Origin: JAFGPS01 sp964570855
Lineage (GTDB): Bacteria > Planctomycetota > Phycisphaerae > Sedimentisphaerales > Anaerobacaceae
Direction of reading: 5' to 3'
NCBI GenBank assembly: GCA_964570855.1
Contig: CAZMZR010000064.1
Coordinates: 1-19,587, forward strand
Length of the DNA stretch: 19,587 nucleotides
A program made the translations under genes and the position numbers. The notes beneath the pieces were generated by a model. That model was not told where the DNA came from. It saw only the letters and a list, made by a program, of their open reading frames with translations, and ran no database searches. Shown piece by piece: positions 1 to 8,674 of this stretch (position 1 is the first letter of the stretch; each line of letters begins with the position of its first letter).

Positions 1-82
1 CTGTTGTATAATGCAGTTGGTATCGAGTAGCGAAGGTTGGTTGGCATGCGAGATTTGCAAGATTAAAAACCACACCACGGTC

Positions 83-110
83 TGTCATTCCTGTTTTCAC
101 AGGAATGACA
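83..110. repeat. Perfect 12-bp palindrome with TTTC loop downstream of rpsT
   Basis: TGTCATTCCTGT (83-94) and ACAGGAATGACA (99-110) are perfectly complementary around a 4-nt loop. This is the common GTCATTCC...GGAATGAC type of dispersed intergenic palindrome seen in many bacterial genomes. It lies about 80 nt past the stop of rpsT (minus strand) and could act as a transcript 3' end. There is no T-run after it on the minus strand, so a classical intrinsic terminator is not supported. The rest of 1-189 shows no gene. The word ATCGAG recurs near 22, 142 and 170. Confidence 0.6.
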
Positions 111-189
111 AAACATTGCGGTTACTTATTTTGAAAATGACATCGAGCGTTGAATATCAAGAACCAGGCATCGAGTCACGATTTATTAA

Positions 190-465
190 TCAGGTCTTTT
201 TCGCCTTGATGGCGTTAAGTCTCTTAGCCAGTCGGGATTTTTTTCTGGCGGCGGTCTTTTTATGCATTGTGCTTGTTGATGCGGTCTTATCCAGTTTCTT
301 GGTAACAAGTCTGAATTGTTCGGTTGCCGCTTCGACGTTGCCGCTCTCCAGGATATCTTCAAAATGTTTGATTTGTGTTTTAACCCGGCTTTTGCGCGCC
401 CGGTTTGTCGTTCTGCTTTTTACGTTTTGTTTGGCTCTTTTTTTCGCCTGTAACGAATGTGCCAC
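190..465 (-). CDS. rpsT: 30S ribosomal protein S20
   Basis: A 91-residue, very basic protein that fits bacterial S20 in length and sequence: an N-terminal MAHSLQAKKRAKQN stretch, the central helix with RKSRVKTQIKHFE, and the C-terminal MHKKTAARKKSRLAKRLN block. S20 is a primary binding protein of the 30S subunit that contacts 16S rRNA. The start is GTG (reverse complement of 463-465), with a good AGGAGA ribosome binding site 5 nt upstream. An overlapping open frame on the plus strand is its antisense shadow. The gene follows the TPR gene on the same strand after a 41-nt gap, so the two are probably co-transcribed. Identification is secure. Confidence 0.97.
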   Translation of the reverse strand: MAHSLQAKKRAKQNVKSRTTNRARKSRVKTQIKHFEDILESGNVEAATEQFRLVTKKLDKTASTSTMHKKTAARKKSRLAKRLNAIKAKKT

Positions 466-506
466 TGTAATCTCCTAATACTATCAAAATCTTTTCTATA
501 ATAAAC

Positions 507-1913
507 TCACTGAGAGGTTGGTTCTGTTTTATTGCCTCTTAGTTTCTCAACCCGCTGGCTGACGTCTTTATATGCGAAATCCGACTGGGCGATTTTACGA
601 TATATATCAAGTGCCGTTTGCGTATCACCCTGCTGTTCGTAAGCCAGTGCAAGATTATACCGTAATTCCTTGCCGGTTGCATTATCTTTTAATTCGTGTG
701 CATCTATTGCCTTGGTAAAGATGTCGATTGCGTCCTGCAACCAGCCCTTTTTCAGAAAACAGAAGCCTATTTGATTCATCGCCGCAATCTTTCGTCTCGG
801 GTCTTTCTGCGCTTCCTGGAACAGGGGAATAGCCTGGTCATACTGCTCGTTTCGGGCCAAACGTACGGCATATTCATATTTGACCCGCAGGTCGGTCGGA
901 TAGTTTTGCGTGCAGAGTTTGAAGTGTTCCAGCTCGGTTTTTTTAAATTGTGCGGACAATCTTTCGAGCTCGACCAGAGCCTGCTCGTCATTCGGATTGG
1001 CTTCAAGTGCGGTTTTTGCCCGTCTTATCTTTCTTCTAAGCTGTTTTATCTTGAGCTGTCCGGCCTTCTGCATAAAACTGAAATCACTTTTTGCTTTATA
1101 GGTATTTTCCAGGAGTGCTATGGCTTCATTTTCATCTTTATCAGTATCCTGGTCTGAGAGGGCGTCGGTCAGTTCGAAAATATTCGCCGGCAGATCCGGG
1201 TTTCGGGCCAATTTTTTTCTGGCATCTTCGATCGCCGTGGCGCGATAATCTTCGGTTTTAATGACGCCGGACTGGGCATGTAGTTTTTCCTGACTTTCAC
1301 GGTCTTTGATTGCTTTACGAAAATCCTCATCGGTATTATATTTACCTAATGCCATAGTCAGTTCAGCCGAGAGGTTTTTATATTCGTCCGCCATCTCTTT
1401 ATCATCAGGTTTGAGCCTGATGATATGTCGGCACGCCACCACGGCTTTATCGAATTCGCCGATGGCTGCGTATGAATCTTTCAACAGGATATATGTATGA
1501 ATAGAGGGTTTGGCAGCGGCGTTATTTGTCTGGAATATCAGATTGGCAATCCAGTGAGCCGTTTTTTTATAACCACCGGCTACAGCGGCTTTTAACATTG
1601 CCTCGGCATAGGGTAAATGGTCCGGGTCTTTTGTAAAGAGATATTCGGCGTTGAGCATCTGCTCGAGGGGTGTTTTGCCTCGCATCCGCTTGACTTTTTC
1701 TACCATCGACGGGTTTTTACCGCCGGCTCCCTTCCGACGCATAGCTACTTCGCAGAGAGGTAAGTGGGCCTCTTCGAGGGCCTCCGGCTCAAAGTGCAGG
1801 CCTTCGATATACAAATCGATTGCATAATCGAAATTGTTTGTTTCGGCTACTTTTTTCGCCTTTTCAAAAAAAGCTTTGGCTTTAGCCGATACTTGACCAT
1901 TTTCTTCCAGCAT
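507..1913 (-). CDS. Tetratricopeptide repeat (TPR) protein, cytoplasmic
   Basis: A 468-residue soluble protein with no signal peptide or membrane segment. Helical TPR-type repeats run through most of it. The clearest lie near residues 10-50 (AKKVAETNNFDYAIDLYIEG), 145-180 (LKDSYAAIGEFDKAVVACRH), and a C-terminal run from about 345 to 455 containing YAVRLARNEQYDQAIPLFQ and LALAYEQQGDTQTALDIYRK. TPR arrays mediate protein-protein contacts; the partner cannot be read from the sequence. A charged, coiled-coil-like stretch (around residues 285-320, KIKQLRRKIRRAKTAL) interrupts the repeats. The ATG at 1913 has no obvious Shine-Dalgarno sequence. It lies directly upstream of rpsT and diverges from glyA. 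No more specific function is assigned. Confidence 0.85.
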   Translation of the reverse strand: MLEENGQVSAKAKAFFEKAKKVAETNNFDYAIDLYIEGLHFEPEALEEAHLPLCEVAMRRKGAGGKNPSMVEKVKRMRGKTPLEQMLNAEYLFTKDPDHLPYAEAMLKAAVAGGYKKTAHWIANLIFQTNNAAAKPSIHTYILLKDSYAAIGEFDKAVVACRHIIRLKPDDKEMADEYKNLSAELTMALGKYNTDEDFRKAIKDRESQEKLHAQSGVIKTEDYRATAIEDARKKLARNPDLPANIFELTDALSDQDTDKDENEAIALLENTYKAKSDFSFMQKAGQLKIKQLRRKIRRAKTALEANPNDEQALVELERLSAQFKKTELEHFKLCTQNYPTDLRVKYEYAVRLARNEQYDQAIPLFQEAQKDPRRKIAAMNQIGFCFLKKGWLQDAIDIFTKAIDAHELKDNATGKELRYNLALAYEQQGDTQTALDIYRKIAQSDFAYKDVSQRVEKLRGNKTEPTSQ

Positions 1914-1957
1914 AAATATATTCTAATTTTATTTTCCAATTCATTAATAAAACGCTT

Positions 1958-1985
1958 ATGGTAGTCTGAAACTGTGTTTTGTCAA
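1958..1985 (-). promoter_or_regulatory. Candidate sigma70-type promoter for the TPR-rpsT transcript
   Basis: On the minus strand a perfect TTGACA (complement of 1980-1985) is followed after 16 nt by TACCAT (complement of 1958-1963, 4 of 6 matches to TATAAT). Transcription would start near 1951, giving a leader of about 37 nt before the TPR start codon. The -10 box is weak, so this is a plausible but unproven assignment. Confidence 0.45.
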
Positions 1986-1998
1986 TAAATATATTTAC

Positions 1999-2027
1999 TT
2001 GTCGGTAGGGCCGGGCTATGTTATAAA
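1999..2027 (+). promoter_or_regulatory. Probable sigma70-type promoter of glyA
   Basis: TTGTCG (1999-2004) is followed after exactly 17 nt by TATAAA (2022-2027). A start near 2034 gives a leader of about 67 nt. The divergent TPR promoter lies immediately to the left, so the two transcripts share a compact intergenic control region. Confidence 0.6.
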
Positions 2028-2100
2028 AATAGCGAAAATGGCCCATATGGCGTTTTAAGTTTCAAAGCAGTTTTATTAAACAATTTGGCGAGAGAACGAT

Positions 2101-3369
2101 ATGATAAATGCTCTTGAGCAGTATGACCCGCAGATTTGTGAACTAATCAGGCAGGAAGCAGCCCGCCAGAGTGGCTCAATCCGCCTGATTCCATCGGAGA
2201 ACTATGTATCCAAAGCGGTTATGTTAGCCAGTGGGAGCTGCCTGACCAACAAATATGCAGAGGGTTATCCGGGCAGGCGGTATTACGAGGGCCAGCAGGT
2301 AACAGACCTTATCGAGAGAATGGCCCAGGGACGGGCAAAAAAATTATTCAAGGCCGACCATGCCAATGTTCAGCCTTATTCAGGCTCGGTAGCAAATCTG
2401 GCCGCCTATGCAGCTTTGATAAATCCAGGTGATACAATTATGGGTATGTCTCTTTCTCACGGCGGACATCTGACTCACGGATGGAAAGTCTCGCTAACCA
2501 GCAAGTTTTATAATTCCGTCTCATACCCTGTAAATACGGAAACCGGCAGGCTCGACTTCGACCTGATTCGGGACCTTGCCAAAAAACACCGTCCGAAAAT
2601 CATCATCTCCGGTGCAACCGCGTATCCGCGAGAGATTGATTTTGAAATATTCGGCCAGATAGCCGGGGAAGTCGGAGCTTATCTTGTCAGTGATATCGCC
2701 CATATCGCAGGTCTTGTTGTGGCCGGAATACATAAAAGCCCCGTACCATACGCCGATGTAGTGTCAACCACTACGCATAAAACCTTACGGGGACCTCGCG
2801 GGGGTATGCTGCTATGCAAACAAGAGCATGCAAAGAGCGTGGATAAGGCTGTTTTTCCGGGTTTACAGGGCGGCCCGCATATGCATACATTGACCGCTAT
2901 TGCGGTCGCAATGGCTGAAGCCGATACACCTGAGTTCGTCGCTTATGCCAAGCAAATCGTCAAAAACGCGAAGGTTCTGGCGAAAAAACTAATGGAATGC
3001 GGCTTTAACCTGGTGACCGGCGGAACGGATAATCATTTGATTTTGATAGATTTGAGAAATAAAAATATCCCCGGTAAAAAAATGGCCAAGGCACTTGATC
3101 GTGCCAGAATTGTCACGAATTATAACACCATACCCGGTGACCCGGCTCCACCGATGAATCCCAACGGTGTACGGCTCGGGACACCGGCAATTACCACACG
3201 TGGTATGAAAGAGCCTGAAGCGGAGAAAATAGCTGAATTTATCGACGAAGTTGCCCAAAATATCGACGACGAGTCGGTCATTGAAAAAGTGGGTAAAGAA
3301 GTATTGCTGTTGTGTTCGCAGTTCCCCGTGCCGGATCATTTTATTATACCCGGCAAGAATAACGGTTAA
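2101..3369 (+). CDS. glyA: Serine hydroxymethyltransferase
   Basis: A full-length, 422-residue PLP enzyme that interconverts serine plus tetrahydrofolate with glycine plus 5,10-methylenetetrahydrofolate, supplying one-carbon units. Family signatures are clear: the N-terminal IRLIPSENYVS, the NKYAEGYPGRRYYEG substrate/PLP loop, the YSGSVANLAAY segment, SHGGHLTHG, and the PLP-lysine motif STTTHKTLRGPRGG with the Schiff-base lysine at residue 227. The C-terminal half has VTGGTDNHLILIDL and the GVRLGTPAITTRGM region. The ATG at 2101 has a modest GAGAG site upstream and agrees with the family N-terminus. It stands alone downstream of its own promoter, with no intrinsic terminator immediately after it. 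Confidence 0.97.
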   Translation: MINALEQYDPQICELIRQEAARQSGSIRLIPSENYVSKAVMLASGSCLTNKYAEGYPGRRYYEGQQVTDLIERMAQGRAKKLFKADHANVQPYSGSVANLAAYAALINPGDTIMGMSLSHGGHLTHGWKVSLTSKFYNSVSYPVNTETGRLDFDLIRDLAKKHRPKIIISGATAYPREIDFEIFGQIAGEVGAYLVSDIAHIAGLVVAGIHKSPVPYADVVSTTTHKTLRGPRGGMLLCKQEHAKSVDKAVFPGLQGGPHMHTLTAIAVAMAEADTPEFVAYAKQIVKNAKVLAKKLMECGFNLVTGGTDNHLILIDLRNKNIPGKKMAKALDRARIVTNYNTIPGDPAPPMNPNGVRLGTPAITTRGMKEPEAEKIAEFIDEVAQNIDDESVIEKVGKEVLLLCSQFPVPDHFIIPGKNNG

Positions 3370-3849
3370 CTGATAGCTTACGGAATAATACAGAATTCCG
3401 CGGTATGGAGATATAAGATAACGTTACTCATACCAAGAGCGTGTGAACCGGCAGTAATGGAGTCAGTAATTGGAATTCCGGAAGCATCGTTTTTAAATTA
3501 TCTCACAGGACCCCCTTAGAGAGCCCGGATCGCGACATATTGGGAAGTTTATTGGTGACGAAGTAATTCAAGCAGAACATTTTTTCATAATATAAAACTC
3601 ATTTTATGAAATTTTAATCAACATTTTATCTTTGAGAAACGCTATATACTTAAGCGGTGGTTTATTTTGATATCGTAATTGTGTTGTTAAGTGTCCTGCC
3701 TCGAGGGATATGAACGGCAGAATGGTAGTTTTGTTTAGAATCGATTGTTATTCTGGCAAGAGAAAAAAGGTGGACATTTTCATTTCATTGTTTGATTTCA
3801 CTGTTTTTTTATAGTCGCGCGGCATGCGCTTGAACAAATGGAGGTACAG
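3370..3849. other. 480-bp intergenic region between glyA and the CBS gene
   Basis: No coding frame with gene-like features was found on either strand. A short hairpin with 6-bp arms CGGAAT (3381-3386) / ATTCCG (3395-3400) lies just past glyA but lacks a T-run. A longer-range pair, GGTATG (3402-3407) / CATACC (3429-3434), follows it. The stretch 3575-3670 is very AT-rich and could carry the promoter for the CBS gene, but no convincing -35/-10 pair stands out. Confidence 0.4.
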
Positions 3850-4248
3850 ATGCTGACAGCAAAAGACATAATGACCAAAAATGTGGTAAATGTCAGGCCG
3901 GAAACACCGGTGGAAGAGGCATTAGAACTTATGCTGGCACACATGATCTCGGGCATCCCCGTGGTTGACAAAAATGAGACGCTGCTGGGGATTATTACGG
4001 AGAAAGATTTGCTCAGACTATTTTACGGCCCACAATATGTGAAGGGCAGAACTGTTGAAGAGTTTATGACGCAGCCGGCGGTACACTTTGATGAGAATGA
4101 GAGCCTTGATGATATTTGTAAATGCCTGGTCGAGGTCGCTTTCAGGAGAGTTCCGGTTACAAAAGAAGAGAAGGTGGTCGGGATAATCAGCAGGCCTGAT
4201 GTCCTTAAATGCATTCTCTCGATATGTAACGGGAGTATTGCTGTGTGA
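3850..4248 (+). CDS. Small two-CBS-domain protein
   Basis: A cytoplasmic protein made of two CBS domains (about residues 1-60 and 68-125). The first opens with DIMTKNVVNVRPETPVEEAL and contains GIPVVDKNETLLGIITEKDL; the second opens with EFMTQPAVHFDENES and contains RRVPVTKEEKVVGIISRPD. Such Bateman pairs usually bind adenosine nucleotides and act as energy sensors; no effector domain is fused here. An ATG at 3838 would add four residues, but GGAGG at 3840-3844 lies 5 nt before the ATG at 3850. That start gives 132 residues and fits the domain boundary. The gene stands alone and its target is unknown. Confidence 0.9.
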   Translation: MLTAKDIMTKNVVNVRPETPVEEALELMLAHMISGIPVVDKNETLLGIITEKDLLRLFYGPQYVKGRTVEEFMTQPAVHFDENESLDDICKCLVEVAFRRVPVTKEEKVVGIISRPDVLKCILSICNGSIAV

Positions 4249-4661
4249 TTCTTCTTTGATTCTTGCGTCGAATCATCATACCTGAAAACGCTGGAATCCG
4301 CACGATATAAGCAATATGAGTTATTATTTCAGGCTCTGCCGGGCAATCTTTTAGAATTTGAGATTCCTGGGTGGCCGAAGAACATATCAATACAATAATT
4401 ATTTGCTAATTAATCGACTTAATTGTTGATTATTGGTATTATATAGGGAGTCTTTGATATAGCATGGGGTAACGTCCTGAGCATTGGTTGGTTGATTTTT
4501 TAGGCACAGCAGGAGGCTGTATTATAACGAGTCGGACCGGGTGACTTGCACAGGATGAGGATTTTTTGATACGAAATGAAGTTGCCTTCATCGAGTCTTT
4601 CTGCGATAAATATACTGAGTGTATGTATGGGATGATTTTGATGTAATTTTATGGTGCCACA
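4249..4661. other. 413-bp intergenic region upstream of the pseudopilin gene
   Basis: No gene is seen. A small stem TGATTC...GAATCA lies near 4258-4276, just after the CBS stop. Around 4395-4450 the DNA is AT-rich and includes the word TGATTATTGG, which also occurs in the spacer upstream of the triple-module gene (8667-8676). A mini-hairpin ACAGC/GCTGT around an AGGAG loop occurs near 4506-4520. No promoter can be assigned with confidence. Confidence 0.35.
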
Positions 4662-5444
4662 ATGAGTAAACAAAAAGGTTTCACGCTGATAGAACTTTTG
4701 GTAGTAATTGCTATCATTGCATTACTCATGTCCATATTAATGCCGGCATTAAATCAGGTTAAGGCTCAGGCAAAGGTGGTTGCCTGTCAGAGCCGGCAGA
4801 AACAATGGTCCTACATTTTTGCGATGTACACGAACGACAACAACGGCTATTTCCACAACAGGGAGTTCGGGACAGATGAAGGTTATCAAAAGATGTGGCC
4901 TACGTTCTATAAAAACTACTACAGCGATCCGATGATGCGCTGCTGCCCGGCCGCCGAGAATCCCGATAATAACATAGGCCCGTTTTCTACTTGGGGCTGG
5001 AGTATGCAATCCGCCGATTCTCAATGGGGCTGGGGTGGTACATGGACTCCTGAAGAAGGTGTGTTTGGCAGCTATGGATTTAATCGCTTCATCTTGAATA
5101 AAAAAGGGGACGAAGCTTATTGGAGAAAAACCGGGGTAAAAGAAGGAGAACAGGTCCCGGTTTTTGTGGATTGTCAATATGTGGCACTGAATCCTTCTTC
5201 CACGGATTCGCCTCCTGCATATGATGGCGCCCGGGGCAATCAAATGCAGTTCGCGTGCATGGAGCGTCACATACAGAGTATTAACGGATTGTTCCTGGAT
5301 TTCTCCGTAAGAAAAATCGGATTAAAGGAGCTCTGGACCCTCAGGTGGAGCCGCACATTCGACACTGCCGATACCTATACAACAGTCGGCGGTATGCAGC
5401 CGGAAGACTGGCCTCAGTGGATGCGAAGCTTTAAGGATTATTAA
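4662..5444 (+). CDS. Pseudopilin-like protein with type II secretion / prepilin N-terminus
   Basis: A 260-residue protein with a textbook prepilin leader: MSKQKG before the peptidase site, then FTLIELLVVIAIIALLMSIL with the conserved Glu at position +5 of the mature form. The hydrophobic helix (residues 7-28) serves as membrane anchor and assembly helix. The rest is a soluble domain rich in Trp, Tyr and Asn, with segments such as YNDNNGYFHN-like text and a C-terminus ending QPEDWPQWMRSFKDY. Planctomycetes carry many such stand-alone pseudopilins with extended C-terminal domains; their individual roles are mostly unknown. No other secretion gene lies nearby. The ATG at 4662 lacks a good Shine-Dalgarno sequence but matches the leader exactly. 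The exact function is not assigned. Confidence 0.88.
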   Translation: MSKQKGFTLIELLVVIAIIALLMSILMPALNQVKAQAKVVACQSRQKQWSYIFAMYTNDNNGYFHNREFGTDEGYQKMWPTFYKNYYSDPMMRCCPAAENPDNNIGPFSTWGWSMQSADSQWGWGGTWTPEEGVFGSYGFNRFILNKKGDEAYWRKTGVKEGEQVPVFVDCQYVALNPSSTDSPPAYDGARGNQMQFACMERHIQSINGLFLDFSVRKIGLKELWTLRWSRTFDTADTYTTVGGMQPEDWPQWMRSFKDY

Positions 5445-6058
5445 AAAATCGCTCTTCGTCGCGTGTCTTACATGAGTCGAACGAGTTATTTGATTCTTTT
5501 GACAAACAGGAGGAGAAAACTGATTATTTGTCAATACAGAATATTGAAGCTTTGATTATCGAAAATACAGCGATTATTATATGCTCGCCACAAAGTATGA
5601 CGGCGACATATCTTTTTTCATAAAAGAAAGAAATTACTGAAAGGTTGAAGGAGCCTTAATCCCCGCTGGCTGAAGGTCGTATTCAAACAAGAAACAACGC
5701 GTTGTTTGATGGTGTTTTCGACAGGCAGAGCCTGAAAGCTAAGAACTCAAAAGAAAAAAACCGCAGTTATTAACGCTTGTTGAAAACAACAAGAGTTTTC
5801 TTGTTTGATTTGGGCACAACAGTGAGTGTTTGTGCTTTTTTGCAGATAGGGGAGGGATTTTATATTATTACGTTTGAGTTGTTCTGTTCTGATAACAGGT
5901 CCACTCTGATATTTCTGTGGTTTGGGTTATATACTTTTTCATGATGTTATCTTTGTCGTTCGTGGTCAGGTGATTCCGGCAAAGATCTGTTGATGTATGA
6001 ACGAGGTGTTTATTGTTATTGCAACTAAATGGAAGTTTTTATTTGAAAGGGTGAGAGT
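5445..6058. other. 614-bp intergenic region rich in palindromes
   Basis: No protein gene is convincing. The region holds an 8-bp inverted repeat TTGACAAA (5499-5506) / TTTGTCAA (5527-5534) enclosing AGGAGGAG with no start codon in range. It also has a perfect 16-bp palindrome AAACAACGCGTTGTTT (5692-5707), a hairpin CTTGTTG-AAAA-CAACAAG (5776-5793), and a terminator-like stem at 5814-5841. It is the long leader or spacer before the PA14 protein gene. An unannotated small RNA or structured leader is possible. Confidence 0.4.
5814..5841 (+). terminator. Possible intrinsic terminator
   Basis: A 6-bp stem GCACAA (5814-5819) / TTGTGC (5830-5835) is followed at once by six Ts (5836-5841). It lies 370 nt beyond the pseudopilin stop. 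It may end a long 3' tail of that transcript or a separate short transcript inside the spacer. The stem is short, so strength is uncertain. Confidence 0.4.
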
Positions 6059-6684
6059 ATGAACATTACAAGCATGTTAAACAGGAATGGAGAAACACAA
6101 AAAAGAACAGGAAAAAATATGATGTTCCGCATATTGCTTGCGGCAATGGTCGTCTGCGGCGTAACCGGTGAAATTGCGAACGCACAATATCCATTTTTAC
6201 TTCTGGATTTTAGTAACAATAATATCGAAGCGCAAACAGAGCCGGGCTTCACTTCTTTTACTATCGCAGACAGCGGCTCGGTAATAGATGGTATTACAGT
6301 TGAAGTTGCCGCCCTTACCGGTTCTATTGATGCACGCTGGCGCGGCGCACCAACCGGAATCCCATACGAGCTTATTTATCGTGATTTTCTCTTTACCCGA
6401 CCGGGTGATATGAGGATTACGTTATCGGGTCTTTCACCCAATGAAACCTACCAGATAACTATTTATGCATATGATACAGGCAGCGGAACCGGAGGCGATA
6501 GAATAGCAGACTGGACAGCCAATGGGGAATTTTGTCTAACAGCCGGCTTCAGTGCTGGATCCGCACCTACAAGTGCGGCTTACTATGCCTCTACCGGAAC
6601 AGCTCAGTCAGACGGCACCGGTACAATCATCTTGGTAGCCGGGCCCAATGAAAACACCGCCGAACTGTCGGGCGCGAGTAATCC
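6059..6684 (+). CDS. Large exported protein, N-terminal part (cut by assembly gap)
   Basis: This 5' fragment runs into a 100-N gap. AAAGGG at 6046-6051 lies 7 nt before the ATG at 6059. A signal peptide is visible: after a long basic N-terminus, a hydrophobic run FRILLAAMVVCGVTGEIANA (about residues 22-41) ends in a typical A-x-A site. An internal ATG near 6119 would give a shorter leader. The mature part starts QYPFLLLDFSNNN and continues as a beta-rich domain of about 165 residues with ITLSGLSPNETYQITIYAYD, resembling Fn3-like or carbohydrate-binding modules of planctomycete exported proteins. It is almost certainly the start of the gene that resumes at 6785. Ligand and function are unknown. 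Confidence 0.75.
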
Positions 6685-6784
6685 NNNNNNNNNNNNNNNN
6701 NNNNNNNNNNNNNNNNNNNNNNNNNNNNNNNNNNNNNNNNNNNNNNNNNNNNNNNNNNNNNNNNNNNNNNNNNNNNNNNNNNNN
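6685..6784. other. Assembly gap (100 Ns)
   Basis: Exactly 100 N characters, the conventional placeholder for a gap of unknown size. It interrupts a single open gene. The two flanks are in different frames only if the gap is taken literally as 100 bases. For a continuous frame the missing length must be a multiple of three. Confidence 0.97.
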
Positions 6785-8372
6785 TCCCGGCGCAGGTTCG
6801 ATTAACCATCATGTGTATTTCGGCGATAGCCTTGAAGATGTCCAGGCCGGCACCGGCGGGACTGACAAAGGTACTGTGATCGATCCGAATTATTACCCCG
6901 GCCTGCTCGAACTCGAAACGACTTACTACTGGCGGATTGACGAATCCGATTACTTGGAAACATATCCGGGCGATATCTGGAGCTTTACCACAACTCTTGA
7001 AAGTTTGGGTACAGTCGTCATGGAGATATGGGAAGGTATTACCGGTTCCGCTGTGACCGACCTCACTGGAAACGCGGATTATCCGTCAAATCCAACACGT
7101 ATTGAAGAATTAACGTCGTTTGACACCGGGGATAGTGCTGTTGGCGCCAATTATGGCGGCCGAATTCATGGCTGGCTCTATGTGCCGATTACCGGCGATT
7201 ACACGTTCTATTTCACCTGTTCAAATGAGGGCGAATTATGGCTGAGTACGGACGATGACCCCGGCAACGTACAATTGCTTGGTCGTGAACTTGTCTGGGG
7301 GTCCTACAATACGTTTTCCCACATATCCGATCCGGTCTCCCTGGTTGCCGGTGAAAAATACTACATCATGGCGATATGGAAGCATGGAGCCAATTGGGAA
7401 CATTTCCAGGTGGCCTGGCGGGGACCCGGCATTCGCGAACAAGAGATTATTCATGGAAGTTACGTCTCACCGTTCCTACCCAATAGTTCTTATGGTGCAG
7501 TTCCTCAGAATGGTACTGTTGATTTGCAGACGAATCTTGTCCTGAAATGGTCGTCGGGTATCCATGCCCAGTCGCATAACGTATATCTTGGCACCAGCAT
7601 GGAAGATATTAGCAATGTCAACGTAGATAATCTGGCCGACTACCCGAACGTCGTTTTTGCCAACGTTTCTGAAAGCAACTATGAACCTGAGCTGTTGGAT
7701 TTCAACACAACTTACTCCTGGCGAGTTGATGATATCAATACGGCTCAACCGGATATGCTGTACAGAAGTGAAGTATGGAGCTTTACAACAGGTAATTATC
7801 TTGTTGTTGACGATTTCGAGGCATACAACGACCGTAATGAAGGTGAAGAAGGTAGTAACAGGATATATCTGGCCTGGTCCGACGGATATAATGATCCCAC
7901 GGTCAACGGCAGTACGATCGGTTACCCTGATCCCGATTTTGCCAACGGTGAGCATTTCGTAGACGTAAATACCGTAAACGGCGGCAGTCAATCGGCCCCA
8001 TTTTTATATAATAACACCGTTGCAAGCTACTCGGAGGTCACGTTGAGTTCGAGCTATATGTCGACCGGACAGAATTGGGCACAGAAAGGTATTGACACGC
8101 TGGAACTGTGGTTCTATGGCGATCCCAACAATCCGGATCCTTCCAATGAACAGTTATACGTGAAACTCAATAATGCCAAGGTGGTATATGACGGCAATAC
8201 AGCCGACTTGTCTGCGGGAGCATGGACACAGTGGAGTATCGACCTGGATGAATTTGGAATCGATCTCTCGAATATTACGCAACTTGTTATCGGCATGGAA
8301 AAAACCGGTGCGACCGGAACAGAAGGGATTTTGTTCCTTGACGATATTCGTCTATATCAACTGTCACAATAA
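6785..8372 (+). CDS. Large exported protein, C-terminal part: Fn3-like, PA14, Fn3-like and jelly-roll modules
   Basis: Continuation of the gene broken by the gap, read with codons starting at 6786. In order: the end of an Fn3-like module (HHVYFGDSLEDVQAG ... TTYYWRIDESD ... DIWSFTT), a PA14 domain (about 7010-7470, with GRIHGWLYVPITGDYTFYF, GELWLSTDD and EKYYIMAIWKHGANWEHFQV), and a second Fn3-like module (about 7480-7790, SHNVYLGTS ... TTYSWRVDDINTA ... VWSFTT). Last comes a jelly-roll type C-terminal domain (VVDDFEAYND to LFLDDIRLYQLSQ). PA14 is a beta-barrel often linked to carbohydrate binding in glycosidases and adhesins. No catalytic domain and no PEP-CTERM or other sorting tail is visible. 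A surface or secreted glycan-binding role is an inference. Confidence 0.8.
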
Positions 8373-8451
8373 TAGTAAGAGCGAAAAGCAGCATTGAAAT
8401 TGTGATTGACGTTTGATTATGTTGTTAATGTAAGCGGTTTGTATAGTATTG

Positions 8452-8490
8452 GGGGCCTATATTTGTTGGACAAATATAGGTCCCGGTTTT
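8452..8490 (+). terminator. Intrinsic terminator of the PA14 protein gene
   Basis: A 14-bp stem, 8452-8465 (GGGG then CCTATATTTG) paired with 8471-8484 (CAAATATAGG then TCCC), with one G-U pair and a 5-nt loop, is followed by GGTTTTG. It lies 80 nt after the stop codon. The T-tract is short and interrupted, but the stem is strong. Confidence 0.8.
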
Positions 8491-8603
8491 GTTTGATTGT
8501 AAAGTCGTTCGAGATATATTGTTTATTGAAGTCCGAGATTTGCTTTAATAAAAACACAGGGACGGACTTTTTTCTTCGAATTATTCGCAGGGCAAATCAG
8601 AGC

Positions 8604-8674
8604 AAAAAATGATTAGACATCCGGATTCTTATGCTCTGCAGTTTTTGATTTTTACCTTTCAATAACTGATTATT
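8604..8674. repeat. Direct repeat, copy 1 (about 72 bp)
   Basis: The segment beginning AAAAAATGATTAGAC matches 11547-11618 with roughly 85% identity by eye. It has a single one-base gap and most differences are transitions. The best-conserved core contains TCCGGATTCTTATGCT. It lies about 130 bp upstream of the triple-module gene and about 120 bp after a terminator. Confidence 0.75.

Noticed and set aside
11..478. 155-codon plus-strand frame over rpsT
   Set aside because: It is antisense to ribosomal protein S20, whose sequence, GTG start and ribosome binding site are clear.
5508..5515. AGGAGGAG as the ribosome binding site of a missed small gene
   Set aside because: No ATG, GTG or TTG follows at usable distance with an open frame.
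6659..6805. Frameshift between the two halves of the PA14 protein gene
   Set aside because: The apparent frame change depends only on the placeholder length of 100 Ns.
7476..7991. 171-codon minus-strand frame in the PA14 protein gene
   Set aside because: Shadow of a gene with clear Fn3-like and PA14 motifs on the plus strand; no start signal.
8406..8612. 68-codon plus-strand frame after the PA14 gene
   Set aside because: It runs through the terminator hairpin, has no ribosome binding site, and its translation resembles no protein.
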